64,000 nt of DNA from Alcaligenes faecalis (GTDB lineage Bacteria > Pseudomonadota > Gammaproteobacteria > Burkholderiales > Burkholderiaceae_B): positions 1,612,001 to 1,676,000 of the forward strand of contig NZ_CP023667.1 in the NCBI RefSeq assembly GCF_002443155.1, written 5' to 3'. The translations under genes and the position numbers were made by a program. This document shows positions 36,527 through 45,859 of this stretch, in pieces. The notes beneath the pieces are model-generated. The model made no database searches, was not told the DNA's origin, and saw only the letters and a list, made by a program, of their open reading frames with translations. Within the stretch, counting starts at the first letter, position 1, and the number at the start of each line of letters is the position of its first letter.

Positions 36527-36931
36527 ATGAGCACAAACGAAAAGACGGCGACCTTGCCACCTATCCCTGCCAAGCGTTATTTCACAATCGGTGAAGTCAG
36601 TGAACTTTGCTTGGTCAAGCCCCACGTCCTGCGTTATTGGGAGCAGGAGTTTACGCAGTTAAAGCCCGTCAAGCGACGCGGTAACCGACGTTATTACCAG
36701 CACCACGAAGTGTTGCTGATACGCCGGATTCGCGGCTTGCTGTACGACGAAGGCTTTACGATCAGTGGTGCGCGCAATCGTCTGGGCGATGGTCCGGATA
36801 TGCCTTTTGATCAGGAAGCCGCTGTGCGACTGACTGGTCAGGAGATGCAGGCCTTGCGCACCAATCTGGGCCAGATCCAGGCGATGCTGGATCAAGCCTT
36901 GGCAATGACGGATCCGGGCTCGGCCCAGTAA
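36527..36931 (+). CDS. MerR-family regulator linked to ihfA
   Basis: 134 residues from ATG 36527 (GTG 36521 also possible). N-terminal winged helix (RYFTIGEVSELCLVKPHVLR) and a short C-terminal helix; no metal-binding cysteine set. This MerR-like gene after ihfA is a conserved neighbour in beta- and gammaproteobacteria; its targets are not known to me. Confidence 0.88.
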   Translation: MSTNEKTATLPPIPAKRYFTIGEVSELCLVKPHVLRYWEQEFTQLKPVKRRGNRRYYQHHEVLLIRRIRGLLYDEGFTISGARNRLGDGPDMPFDQEAAVRLTGQEMQALRTNLGQIQAMLDQALAMTDPGSAQ

Positions 36932-36954
36932 ACCGGGATTGTTCAGCAGGAATG

Positions 36955-36982
36955 AAGGTCGGCCTTGGGGCCGGCCTTTTTT
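36955..36982 (+). terminator. terminator after ihfA-merR
   Basis: AAGGTCGGCC-TTGG-GGCCGGCCTTTTTT, a 9-10 bp stem with T6, 24 nt after the MerR stop. Confidence 0.85.
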
Positions 36983-36999
36983 CATGGAAGGGATAAGCA

Positions 37000-37812
37000 G
37001 TGAACTTGCGTCGTCAGGCTTTAAAGGCTTTGTTAGTGCAAGAACCGGCTGCCAAGCTGGCAGCGGTACGAGCGATTGCACATGGCTTGCCCGTAGGGGC
37101 GGATGAACATTTGGAGGAGCCGCCAGGCGTGCCTGGACGGCCCGAGGGCTTGCGTTTTGTGAGCCCTCAGCAGGTGCCTAAACGTTCGGTGCGGACTATC
37201 CAGGGGCGAGCAGCCTTATTGCATTCCTTGGCGCATATTGAATTCAATGCCATCAATCTGGCTTTGGATGTGCTGTGGCGTTATCCCGGTTTACCCGACC
37301 CATTCTATGCGGGTTGGTTGCAGGTGGCGGTGGAGGAGGCGTTGCATTTCGAACTGCTTGGCAACCATCTTCAAACGCTGGGTGTCCGTTATGGGGACTT
37401 GCCTGTCCATGATGGCTTGTGGGAGATGGCAGAGCGAACGCGCTTTGATCTGCTGGCGCGTATGGCTTTGGTGCCCCGTACTCTGGAGGCGCGAGGCCTG
37501 GATGCTTGCCCCCTGGTGCACCGGAAGCTGCTGGACGCTGGTGATGAAAAAGCCGCTGCGATTATTGCCATCATCTTGCGCGATGAAGTCGGGCACGTGG
37601 CCTTGGGAAATTACTGGTATCGCAAAGTGTGTCAGGAGCAAGGTCTGCCTGATTTTGACACCTATGGCGAGTTGGCACAGCGCTATCGTGCACCGCGTTT
37701 GCGCGGCCCCTTTAATCGCGAAGCCCGCCTGGAGGCGGGCTTCACTGTCGAGGAAATCGACGAGCTGGAACGGCTGGATGCCGCTTTCAAGAGCGGGTTG
37801 CCGACGAGTTAA
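37000..37812 (+). CDS. DUF455 ferritin-like protein
   Basis: 270 residues; GTG start with GGAAGGGATAAGC upstream. Four-helix ferritin-like core with likely di-iron ligands in HIEFNAINLALD, EEALHFELLGNHL and ILRDEVGHVALGN. DUF455 proteins are widely conserved and related in fold to tRNA hydroxylase MiaE; no activity is firmly assigned. Its 3' end overlaps the converging sigma/anti-sigma gene by 26 nt. Confidence 0.88.
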   Translation: MNLRRQALKALLVQEPAAKLAAVRAIAHGLPVGADEHLEEPPGVPGRPEGLRFVSPQQVPKRSVRTIQGRAALLHSLAHIEFNAINLALDVLWRYPGLPDPFYAGWLQVAVEEALHFELLGNHLQTLGVRYGDLPVHDGLWEMAERTRFDLLARMALVPRTLEARGLDACPLVHRKLLDAGDEKAAAIIAIILRDEVGHVALGNYWYRKVCQEQGLPDFDTYGELAQRYRAPRLRGPFNREARLEAGFTVEEIDELERLDAAFKSGLPTS

Positions 37813-39496
37813 CTTCGGTATTGGGCTTGGGCAGGTTATCCAACTGCCCGAAGCTGACGATGCGGCCAATATACAGAACGGGGCCTTCCGGTGCACCGCT
37901 ATTGGAGCCACCTTCCGTTTCCAGTGTCATCTCAAAAATCTGCTCATCTTCCACGGTGCCTATCAAGGCCGCAGGAACGGTGATGGGGCGATTGGGATCA
38001 ATCAAACCCAATGAACGGATTTGTGTGCTGCGTGGGGTATGTGTCCACAGCTGTACCGACTGAGTTGCTTTGACTTCAGTGCTGACCTTGGGCACCAGCA
38101 GGACATTGCCTTGTGGGTCCACCGTCGCAATCCAGGCCGGAGTAGAGGATTGGCCAGGGGCTTGCAGGATGGCCGCCTGACGGGGCTTCATCTCTATGAC
38201 GTTGATGGGTGGCTCTGAATTCATGTTCATGAGCAAGGCAATCACCAGACCCAGAATCACGACCGCTGCCAAACCGCCCAATAAAATCGGCAGGGGCATG
38301 GCAAAACCACGAGACTGGCGTTCTCCTTCGACAGCTTCGGGTTTGCGTTTCTTCTCTACCGCGACAGGTTCAGGCTCGCTTTTAGTGGGTTTTTTCTTGT
38401 CGGCCACTTTGCTCGGGGCAGCCGGCGCTGGCTCGGGGGTGAGAGCAGCGGCCTTCGTGGCTGGGTCGGAGTCTGCTCGTAGCAAGGTGGGGAAGGGCGG
38501 CGTGTGATCGTCGGCCTTGTCGTTCGAGCTGTTGGCGGACCAGCGAGGTTCCGTGCGGGTGGCAGCTTCTACTTTAGTCGTGCTGTCTGCAGGAGCGCTG
38601 GTCTTGATGCTCGGTTCCTGGCGTTCCGGCTTGCTGGCGGGAGCATTCGCATTGGGGCTGGTGCTTTCCGGTTTGGATGTTGCGTCCGTGGTAGCGGCTG
38701 TGCTGCCAGCCTGTCGGCGTGCAGCGGGTGGCGGCAAGCCCAAGGTATGGTGAATGTGAGCCAGGCTAGTGGGCGCAGGCAATGTCGGGGTCAGGCAATC
38801 CACCAGTTCCAGCCAGGCTTGTTCCCAAGCCAGGGCCAGACGCGCAGCCTGATCGTTCTGCTGCATCAGAGTATGGGCTTGAGCCAGTTCGTGCTGACTG
38901 AGCAGGCCCAAAGTGTATTCGCCAATCATCACTGCATGGCGCGGATCGTTGGCATTGCCTTCATTGATCAGGGGGGTGAGCTGCTGCAAGCCATGCTGAA
39001 CCACCGCGCGCAATTGGGCGGGGGAGCGGTTCAGTTGAGGGCCTAGCTGCTCGTAGCTATTGCCATGCAGATAAGCATGGATCATGGCGCGTTGGCTGGT
39101 GCCATCCAGCTTGCCCAGGGCAGGGATGAAACGCTGACCGGCTTGCGGTTGGATGGCGGGAAGGGCGTAATTGTTGTCGCCGCTTTGCGTGCGTTGGCGC
39201 AGGCGAGCCAGCAGCCTGAAGCGCAGAATGCTGTAAATCCAGGCGCGCCCCTCGCCCAAATCGGGGTCATAGCCGGCAGCGTTCTTCCACAGCAAGACAA
39301 AGCTATCGCGCAGAACCTCTTCGGCATCGATGCGGCGGCCCAATACGGCCTGGCCCAAAGCCAGCATCAAGGGTGCTTCCTGATCGTACAGCACATCCAG
39401 CGCCTGGCTGTCTTGTGCGGCTAACTGATCCAGGGAAGAAGAATACGAAAAAGAAGAAGACGGCATGGATGGATTTTGCACGGTAAAGGGATTCAT
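37787..39496 (-). CDS. single-chain ECF sigma factor / anti-sigma fusion
   Basis: 569 residues in one uninterrupted frame. Residues 22-100 look like sigma region 2 (ALDVLYDQEAPLMLALGQAV; DAEEVLRDSFVLLWKNA) and 125-175 like region 4 (GTSQRAMIHAYLHGNSYEQL). Residues about 182-250 (GEYTLGLLSQHELAQAHTLM) resemble the sigma-binding N terminus of RskA/ChrR-type anti-sigmas. A disordered Pro/Ala/Ser/Thr/Lys linker (255-398) leads to one membrane helix (about 402-424) and a periplasmic RskA-like domain (430-550, ending GAPEGPVLYIG). Normally these are two genes. No Cys/His zinc motif is seen. Release would need proteolysis or regulated binding. Start codon fixed only by frame; ATG 39466 is an alternative. 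Confidence 0.8.
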   Translation of the reverse strand: MNPFTVQNPSMPSSSFSYSSSLDQLAAQDSQALDVLYDQEAPLMLALGQAVLGRRIDAEEVLRDSFVLLWKNAAGYDPDLGEGRAWIYSILRFRLLARLRQRTQSGDNNYALPAIQPQAGQRFIPALGKLDGTSQRAMIHAYLHGNSYEQLGPQLNRSPAQLRAVVQHGLQQLTPLINEGNANDPRHAVMIGEYTLGLLSQHELAQAHTLMQQNDQAARLALAWEQAWLELVDCLTPTLPAPTSLAHIHHTLGLPPPAARRQAGSTAATTDATSKPESTSPNANAPASKPERQEPSIKTSAPADSTTKVEAATRTEPRWSANSSNDKADDHTPPFPTLLRADSDPATKAAALTPEPAPAAPSKVADKKKPTKSEPEPVAVEKKRKPEAVEGERQSRGFAMPLPILLGGLAAVVILGLVIALLMNMNSEPPINVIEMKPRQAAILQAPGQSSTPAWIATVDPQGNVLLVPKVSTEVKATQSVQLWTHTPRSTQIRSLGLIDPNRPITVPAALIGTVEDEQIFEMTLETEGGSNSGAPEGPVLYIGRIVSFGQLDNLPKPNTEVNSSATRS

Positions 39497-39965
39497 GAGC
39501 CAGATGTCCGGTATCAGGCGCTGTTTTCATTCTGTCCGCGCCTGTTTCAGACAAGCAGGTATTGTATGCCTTTCGCTGAAGGCTTGAAGGTAACAAAGTG
39601 CTGGATTGCCAGCATTTTCTTTGCAGTGGCTAGACGTGAATTTCCTGATTTTCAGCACGGAATGCTTGGTGGTCGGGGCCATTGCTTTCACGACTGTGGT
39701 TTGCAGGCCAATAATCAGCCAAACAAGCACGCCGACGGCAGGGTCTTGGCAGGGATGAGCAGTGCAAAAGGCTATACTTATTAGTTATGTGCTGCCTGAG
39801 TGTTGTTGATCTTACTTAGGCAAAGAGCCTCATTTCTGTATTCGCATCAAGGACATAGCAGGGGCCTGCCTGCCAGTGGAAAGCGTTTGCGCTTGTCCTG
39901 CCTTGATTTCAGCGTTGTGCTGCAACTTATTTTTAAGCTGTCCGTGGTTCTTCGGCTTTGTGCTG

Positions 39966-41762
39966 ATGGACACGGACCTATTGCGTGTGCCTCCTCGTCC
40001 TGAAGTGCTTGATGGTGTCTCCGGTGGTCTGAGCACCCTGAAATCCTTATTTCCTTACGTTTGGCGATTCAAGACTCGCGTGGTCTTGGCCTTGTCCTGT
40101 TTGCTGCTGGCAAAAGTCGCCACAGTGATGATGCCGATCTACCTGAAGCAGGTAATCGATGCGCTGAGCCTGCCCGCTACCGCGCTGATGCTGCCGGTGG
40201 CGGCCTTGTTGGGCTATGGTGCCGTACGTCTGGCCTCCAGCGCTTTTGGGGAAATACGAGATGCCTTGTTTGCCCGAGTCACGCAAGGCTCGGTGCGCCT
40301 GATTGCGAACCACGTCTTTCGGCACTTGCTGGATCTGTCCTTGCGCTTTCATACCGAACGGCAGACGGGTGGTTTGAGCCGGGATATTGAACGGGGCACC
40401 AAAGGTGTCAGCTTTCTGCTGAATTTCCTGGTCTTTAATATCCTGCCTACCTTGCTGGAAATCGCACTGGTCTGTGGCATCTTGCTCTGGCGTTACGACT
40501 GGGCCTTCGCTGCGGTGACCTTGGGGACGATTGCTGCCTATATTGTGTTTACCTTGCTGGTGACCGAGCGGCGCATGCGCTATCGGCGTGCCATGAATGA
40601 CCTGGACAGCCGCGCCAATTCCCGCGCGATTGATGCCTTGCTCAACTACGAGACAGTCAAATACTTCGGTAATGAGGATTACGAGATCAATCGCTACGAC
40701 CAGAATATGGGCCAATGGGTTCAGGCTGCCGTGCGTAATCAGGTCTCCTTGAATCTGCTCAATATTGGTCAGGCTTCGATTATCAGTGTCGGGGTGACGG
40801 CCTTGCTGTTCATGTCGGCGCAAGGTGTGCTGGCCGGGACCATGACCGTGGGGGACGTTGTGCTGGTGTCTGCCTTCCTGACCCAGCTTTATGCGCCTTT
40901 GAACTTTTTGGGCTTTGTGTACCGCGAGATCAAGAACTCCCTGGCCGATATGGAGCGCCTGTTCTCCTTGCTGCGTCGCAAGCAAGAGGTGAAGGATGCG
41001 CCGAATGCCCAGGTCTTGTCCTGTGAACAGGCGGGTGTTCGTTTCGAGAACGTCAGCTTTGCCTACGACAGCCGCCGCAAGGTCATCCAGAACCTGAGTT
41101 TCGAGATTCCCGCAGGCAAGACTGTAGCGGTTGTGGGCTCGTCGGGCGCGGGTAAGTCCACCTTGTCGCGCCTTTTGTTCCGTTTCTACGATGTGACGGA
41201 AGGCCGCATCCTGTTCAATGACCGTGAGCTGCGCGAATGGACGCAGGAGAGCTTGCGCCGTCATATCGGTATCGTTCCCCAGGACACCGTCCTGTTCAAC
41301 GATACGATTTTGCACAATATTGCCTATGGCCGTCCTGAGGCCAGCAAAGAGCAAATCGTGGCTGCGGCTCGTGCCGCCAGTATTCATGACTTCATTGAAA
41401 GCCTGCCTGATGGTTACGAAACCGTTGTGGGAGAACGTGGCTTGAAATTGTCCGGGGGCGAAAAGCAGCGTGTGGCCATTGCCCGTACCTTGCTGAAGAA
41501 CCCGCCGGTGCTGATTCTGGATGAAGCCACCAGTGCGCTGGATACGCGCACGGAACGGGCGATTCAGGCGGAGTTGAACGAGATTGCCCGTGACCGCACC
41601 ACCTTGATCATTGCTCACCGTCTTTCCACGATTACGGACGCGGATTTGATTCTGGTTCTGGAGCGCGGACAGATCGTGGAGCAGGGCACACACAGCGAGC
41701 TTTTAGCCCTGGATGGCGCCTATGCCCGTATGTGGAATATCCAGCAAAGTCTGGAGGGATAA
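39966..41762 (+). CDS. Atm1/HMT-type ABC exporter
   Basis: 598 residues from ATG 39966: six-helix membrane domain, then an ATPase with Walker A GSSGAGKST, signature LSGGEKQRVAIAR and Walker B VLILDEATSALD. The N terminus (RPEVLDGVSGGLSTLKSLFPYVW) and LLNYETVKYFGNEDYE match the Atm1/ABCB7 branch, which exports glutathione-bound sulfur or metal species. It lies directly before the SUF operon, supporting a role in Fe-S or heavy-metal handling. The frame is open to GTG 39876. The 469 nt upstream (39497-39965) hold a TATACT box at 39773 and no gene. Confidence 0.88.
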   Translation: MDTDLLRVPPRPEVLDGVSGGLSTLKSLFPYVWRFKTRVVLALSCLLLAKVATVMMPIYLKQVIDALSLPATALMLPVAALLGYGAVRLASSAFGEIRDALFARVTQGSVRLIANHVFRHLLDLSLRFHTERQTGGLSRDIERGTKGVSFLLNFLVFNILPTLLEIALVCGILLWRYDWAFAAVTLGTIAAYIVFTLLVTERRMRYRRAMNDLDSRANSRAIDALLNYETVKYFGNEDYEINRYDQNMGQWVQAAVRNQVSLNLLNIGQASIISVGVTALLFMSAQGVLAGTMTVGDVVLVSAFLTQLYAPLNFLGFVYREIKNSLADMERLFSLLRRKQEVKDAPNAQVLSCEQAGVRFENVSFAYDSRRKVIQNLSFEIPAGKTVAVVGSSGAGKSTLSRLLFRFYDVTEGRILFNDRELREWTQESLRRHIGIVPQDTVLFNDTILHNIAYGRPEASKEQIVAAARAASIHDFIESLPDGYETVVGERGLKLSGGEKQRVAIARTLLKNPPVLILDEATSALDTRTERAIQAELNEIARDRTTLIIAHRLSTITDADLILVLERGQIVEQGTHSELLALDGAYARMWNIQQSLEG

Positions 41763-41763
41763 T

Positions 41764-41796
41764 TTGACCATATAGTACCAAAGCGGTACTATATGG
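41764..41796 (+). promoter_or_regulatory. SUF operon promoter inside a perfect operator dyad
   Basis: CCATATAGTACC (41768-41779) and GGTACTATATGG (41785-41796) form a 12-bp perfect inverted repeat with a 5-bp centre. TTGACC (41764-41769) and TACTAT (41787-41792), 17 nt apart, place the whole promoter under it. This predicts repression by the Rrf2 regulator encoded just downstream. Confidence 0.75.
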
Positions 41797-41822
41797 CTCT
41801 ACGACCTGTTCAGAGAGAAGGA

Positions 41823-42317
41823 ATGCTGCGAATCAGTAAAATCATTGATTACGGCACTTTGGTGCTGACACACATGGCTGGCGATCCAGACCGTGTGTTC
41901 AGTGCGTCTGACTTGGCCGCCATCCTGGGTTTGGGCCAACCAACTGTCAGCAAGGTGCTTAAACTGCTGGGCCAGCACGAGCTGGTAATCAGCAGCCGAG
42001 GCGCACGCGGAGGGTATGTGTTGGGCCGCCCCGCCAAACAGATTAGTGTAGCGCAGATTATTGATGCACTGGAAGATCAACCCTTTGGCTTGACTGAATG
42101 TGTAGCTACTCCTGGAGCCTGTTCCGTGGAGTCAGATTGCCATATACGCAGTAATTGGCAGCGTATCAACGATATTGTCCGGCGCACCCTCGAAGAGGTC
42201 AGTGTTGCAGACATGATACGCGTGCCCGTTAACGAATTTCCCCTGACACACAAGCCGGGTCCCGAATTGAAAAACAGAAACAAGGCGAACACCTCCAACG
42301 TGGAGTTAACCGAATGA
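41823..42317 (+). CDS. Rrf2-family SUF operon regulator (IscR/SufR-like)
   Basis: 164 residues. N-terminal winged helix ([17 protein letters not shown] ... [13 protein letters not shown]) and the three-cysteine cluster loop [14 protein letters not shown] that binds a 2Fe-2S or 4Fe-4S cluster in this family. ATG 41823 is chosen over ATG 41793 because 41793 falls on the -10 box of the upstream promoter. Its stop overlaps the sufB start as ATGA, so it is the first gene of the operon and probably an Fe-S-sensing autorepressor. Confidence 0.9.
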   Translation: MLRISKIIDYGTLVLTHMAGDPDRVFSASDLAAILGLGQPTVSKVLKLLGQHELVISSRGARGGYVLGRPAKQISVAQIIDALEDQPFGLTECVATPGACSVESDCHIRSNWQRINDIVRRTLEEVSVADMIRVPVNEFPLTHKPGPELKNRNKANTSNVELTE

Positions 42318-43762
42318 GTACCGTCAACGAACATCTGGACACCTTCCTCGATCGTGATTACGAGGCAGGCTTTGTCACCGACATCGAGTCTGAAACCATA
42401 CCGAAAGGTCTGAACGAAGACGTCATCCGTTTCCTGTCCGCGAAAAAACGCGAACCGGAGTTCATGCTGGAATGGCGCCTGGCTGCTTACCGGCAGTGGC
42501 TGACCATGAAATATCCCAAGTGGTCGATTGTGGAATATCCGCCTATCGACTTCCAGGACATCAGCTACTACTCTGCGCCCAAGAGCAAGGCCGACGGCCC
42601 CAAGAGCCTGGACGAGGTGGATCCCGAGTTGCTGCGCACCTATGAAAAACTGGGTGTGCCCTTGCACGAACGCGCTCGTCTGGCCGGTGTGGCCGTTGAC
42701 GCCGTGTTTGACTCGGTCTCGGTTGCCACCACCTTCCGCAAAGAGCTCGAAGAAGTGGGCGTGATCTTCTGTTCCTTTTCCGAAGCAGTGCGTGAATACC
42801 CGGAACTGGTCAAAAAGTACCTGGGTACGGTGGTTCCGCCTAGCGACAACTTCTACGCAGCACTGAACTCGGCCGTGTTCTCCGATGGCTCCTTTGTGTT
42901 CATCCCCAAAGGCGTACGCTGCCCGATGGAGCTGTCCACTTACTTCCGTATCAACGCCCGTGACACCGGCCAGTTCGAGCGCACCTTGATCATTGCGGAA
43001 GAGGGCGCTTCGGTCAGCTACCTGGAAGGCTGTACGGCGCCGATGCGCGATGAGAACCAATTGCACGCAGCGGTCGTGGAACTGGTCGCGTTGGACGACG
43101 CCAAAATCAAGTACTCCACCGTACAAAACTGGTACCCCGGCGACAAGGACGGCGTAGGCGGTATTTACAACTTCGTCACCAAGCGCGGCGAATGCCGTGG
43201 CGCACGTTCGCACATCTCCTGGACGCAGGTTGAAACCGGCTCGGCCATTACCTGGAAATACCCCAGTGTGGTGCTGCGCGGCGACGACTCCCAAGGCGAG
43301 TTCTACTCGGTTGCCCTGAGCAACCACCGCCAGCAAGCCGATACCGGCACCAAAATGATTCATATGGGTCGCAATACCCGCAGCACGATTATCTCCAAGG
43401 GGATTTCGGCTGGCCAAGGTATTAACACCTATCGCGGCCTGGTTCGTATTACCCCCAAGGCAGAAAACGCCCGCAATTACACCCAGTGTGATTCGCTGCT
43501 GATTGGCAAGCGCTGCGCTGCACACACCTTCCCCACGATGGAAGTGCAGAACCCCAGCGCCAGTGTGGAACACGAAGCAACTGCTTCGCGCATTGGCGAG
43601 GACCAGCTCTTTTACGCCATGCAGCGCGGTCTGACTGCCGAGGATGCCGTCTCCATGATCGTGAACGGCTTTTGTAAAGAAGTGATTAAAGAATTGCCCA
43701 TGGAGTTTGCGGTCGAAGCACAGAATTTGCTCGGCGTCAGCTTGGAAGGCAGTGTAGGTTAA
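42314..43762 (+). CDS. sufB: Fe-S scaffold subunit SufB
   Basis: 482 residues, SufB-type beta-helix. Characteristic segments are [29 protein letters not shown] [17 protein letters not shown] and the C-terminal [20 protein letters not shown]. Forms SufBC2D, on which clusters are built. Overlaps the regulator by 4 nt. Confidence 0.96.
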   Translation: MSTVNEHLDTFLDRDYEAGFVTDIESETIPKGLNEDVIRFLSAKKREPEFMLEWRLAAYRQWLTMKYPKWSIVEYPPIDFQDISYYSAPKSKADGPKSLDEVDPELLRTYEKLGVPLHERARLAGVAVDAVFDSVSVATTFRKELEEVGVIFCSFSEAVREYPELVKKYLGTVVPPSDNFYAALNSAVFSDGSFVFIPKGVRCPMELSTYFRINARDTGQFERTLIIAEEGASVSYLEGCTAPMRDENQLHAAVVELVALDDAKIKYSTVQNWYPGDKDGVGGIYNFVTKRGECRGARSHISWTQVETGSAITWKYPSVVLRGDDSQGEFYSVALSNHRQQADTGTKMIHMGRNTRSTIISKGISAGQGINTYRGLVRITPKAENARNYTQCDSLLIGKRCAAHTFPTMEVQNPSASVEHEATASRIGEDQLFYAMQRGLTAEDAVSMIVNGFCKEVIKELPMEFAVEAQNLLGVSLEGSVG

Positions 43763-43775
43763 GGAGAATAATGAA

Positions 43776-44555
43776 ATGCTGACGATTAAAGATTTGCGCG
43801 CTTCGGTTGAAGATAAACCTATCCTTAAAGGCCTGAACCTGGAAATCAAACCCGGTGAAGTCCACGCCATCATGGGCCCGAACGGCTCGGGCAAGAGCAC
43901 CTTGTCCCAGGTTCTGGCTGGTCGTGAAGACTACACCGTGGAAGGTGGTTCGGTTGATTGGCTGGGGCAGGACCTGCTGGAAATGAAGATTGAAGACCGC
44001 GCCCGTTCCGGTCTGTTCCTGGCATTCCAGTACCCCATCGAAATTCCCGGTGTGTCCAACGCCTACTTCCTGCGTGCTTCCGTGAACGCCGTGCGTCGTC
44101 ATCAGGGCTTGCCCGAGCTGGACGCCATGGACTTCCTCAAGCGTGTCAAAGAGGAAATGAAGACGGTTGGCATGCGTGAAGAGTTTCTGTACCGCTCCGT
44201 GAACGAAGGCTTTTCCGGCGGCGAAAAGAAACGCAACGAAGTTCTGCAAATGAGCCTGCTGGAGCCCAAGCTGGCCATTCTGGACGAAACCGACTCCGGT
44301 CTGGATATTGACGCTTTGCGCGTGGTTGCCGACGGCGTGAACCGTCTGCGTTCCCCCGAGCGTTCCTTGCTGGTGATCACTCACTACCAACGTCTGCTGG
44401 ACTACATCGTGCCTGACTTTGTGCACGTTTTGGCCGGCGGCAAGATCATTCGTTCCGGCGGCCGTGAATTGGCTCTGGAACTGGAAGAGCGTGGCTACGG
44501 CTGGGTGCTGGAACAAGCAGCCGCCGAACAGAAAGCCAAGGGAGCTGCGGTATGA
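43776..44555 (+). CDS. sufC: Fe-S assembly ATPase SufC
   Basis: 259 residues, ABC-type ATPase without membrane domain: Walker [10 protein letters not shown], signature [10 protein letters not shown] and Walker [14 protein letters not shown]. Drives conformational change in SufBC2D. AAGGAGAAT precedes; 4-nt overlap with sufD. Confidence 0.97.
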   Translation: MLTIKDLRASVEDKPILKGLNLEIKPGEVHAIMGPNGSGKSTLSQVLAGREDYTVEGGSVDWLGQDLLEMKIEDRARSGLFLAFQYPIEIPGVSNAYFLRASVNAVRRHQGLPELDAMDFLKRVKEEMKTVGMREEFLYRSVNEGFSGGEKKRNEVLQMSLLEPKLAILDETDSGLDIDALRVVADGVNRLRSPERSLLVITHYQRLLDYIVPDFVHVLAGGKIIRSGGRELALELEERGYGWVLEQAAAEQKAKGAAV

Positions 44556-45859
44556 GTCTGCCGGATTGGGTCAACAGCTTTGCCGCTCAGGCTGCACAAG
44601 CACCTGGAGCCGGCCTGCCATGGCTAAGCGCTGTGCGTCAGCGCGCGCTGGATCGTTTCGCACAAGAGGGCTGGCCAACTACGCGTATTGAAGCCTGGCA
44701 TCACACCTCCTTGGCTTTGTTGGAACAACAAAGCTTTGCGCCTCAGAAGTCGGCTTCGGCTGCAGAACTGGTGGCGTCGGTGCGCCAGCAAGAAGACGGG
44801 TATTTCCTGGTCTTTGTAGATGGTCACTACGATGCGGCCTTGTCGCACCTGAATGAGTTGCCAGCGGGCGTGCGTTTGTCCTCGCTTAGCACCTGTCTGG
44901 AACAGGATGCAGACTGGTTGCAGCAGGCTTACGGGGACGAGTCCCTGGGCGCCTCGACCGCCGCCTTGAACCTGGCTTTGGCCCAGGATGGCGCGGCCCT
45001 GCACATCGCTGCGGGCAAGCACCTGGAGCAGCCTGTTCATCTGGTTTTTGTGCGCACCCAAGGTGGCAGCGCCAGCTTCACACGTAACCTGATTTCTCTG
45101 GAGTCCGGTGCCAGCGCAACGGTGGTTGAACACTATGTAGGTCAGGAAGGAACGGATGCTTCCTTGAGCAGCGTCGTGACTCGCCTGAACGTGGCGCCTG
45201 ATGCCAACCTGACGCATATGAAGTTGCAGCAGGAAGCGCTGCAAGACTTCCACCTGGCTGCAATCGATGTGCAGCAAGGTCGTGGTTCGGTATTCAATTC
45301 GCACTCCCTGTCCTTCGGTGCCCGTATTGCCCGCAACGATATTGCTACCGTCTTCAATGGCGAGCGTTGCGAAACCTTGTTCAATGGTTTGTATTTTGTA
45401 GACGGCCGCCGTCACGTCGACCACAACACCATCATTGATCACGCTCAGCCCAACTGCCAAAGCCGTGAGTTTTACCGCGGTATTCTGGCCGACACCGCCC
45501 GTGGTGTATTCAGCGGTCGTGTATTGGTCGGCAAGGGCGCGGATGGTACGGATTCGGTACAGCGCTCGGACAGCCTGCTCTTGTCCAAGATGGCCCGTGC
45601 GGACTCCCGCCCCGAGCTGGAAATCTACGCTGATGACGTCAAGTGTGCACACGGCGCCACGGTGGGTCAGCTGGATGCAGACAGCCTGTTCTATCTGCGT
45701 TCGCGCGGCATGACCATGGAAGATGCACGCAATATGCTGATCTACGCATTTGCGGCCCAGTCCCTGGAACGTATTGCTTCCGAGAGCCTGCGTAGCCGTG
45801 CCACTGTCGGTATCAACGCTTTGTTGCCTGGCGGTCTTGCCCTTGGAGATCTTGCATGA
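44552..45859 (+). CDS. sufD: Fe-S assembly subunit SufD
   Basis: 435 residues, SufB paralogue with a helical N terminus ([19 protein letters not shown]) and the C-terminal core ([20 protein letters not shown]). The His/Cys in this motif take part in cluster formation with SufB. Overlaps sufC and sufS by 4 nt each. Confidence 0.95.
   Translation: MSLPDWVNSFAAQAAQAPGAGLPWLSAVRQRALDRFAQEGWPTTRIEAWHHTSLALLEQQSFAPQKSASAAELVASVRQQEDGYFLVFVDGHYDAALSHLNELPAGVRLSSLSTCLEQDADWLQQAYGDESLGASTAALNLALAQDGAALHIAAGKHLEQPVHLVFVRTQGGSASFTRNLISLESGASATVVEHYVGQEGTDASLSSVVTRLNVAPDANLTHMKLQQEALQDFHLAAIDVQQGRGSVFNSHSLSFGARIARNDIATVFNGERCETLFNGLYFVDGRRHVDHNTIIDHAQPNCQSREFYRGILADTARGVFSGRVLVGKGADGTDSVQRSDSLLLSKMARADSRPELEIYADDVKCAHGATVGQLDADSLFYLRSRGMTMEDARNMLIYAFAAQSLERIASESLRSRATVGINALLPGGLALGDLA

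Noticed and set aside
33714..36560. 948-codon minus-strand open frame opposite pheT and ihfA
   Set aside because: Antisense shadow of pheT/ihfA; no domain, no start signal.
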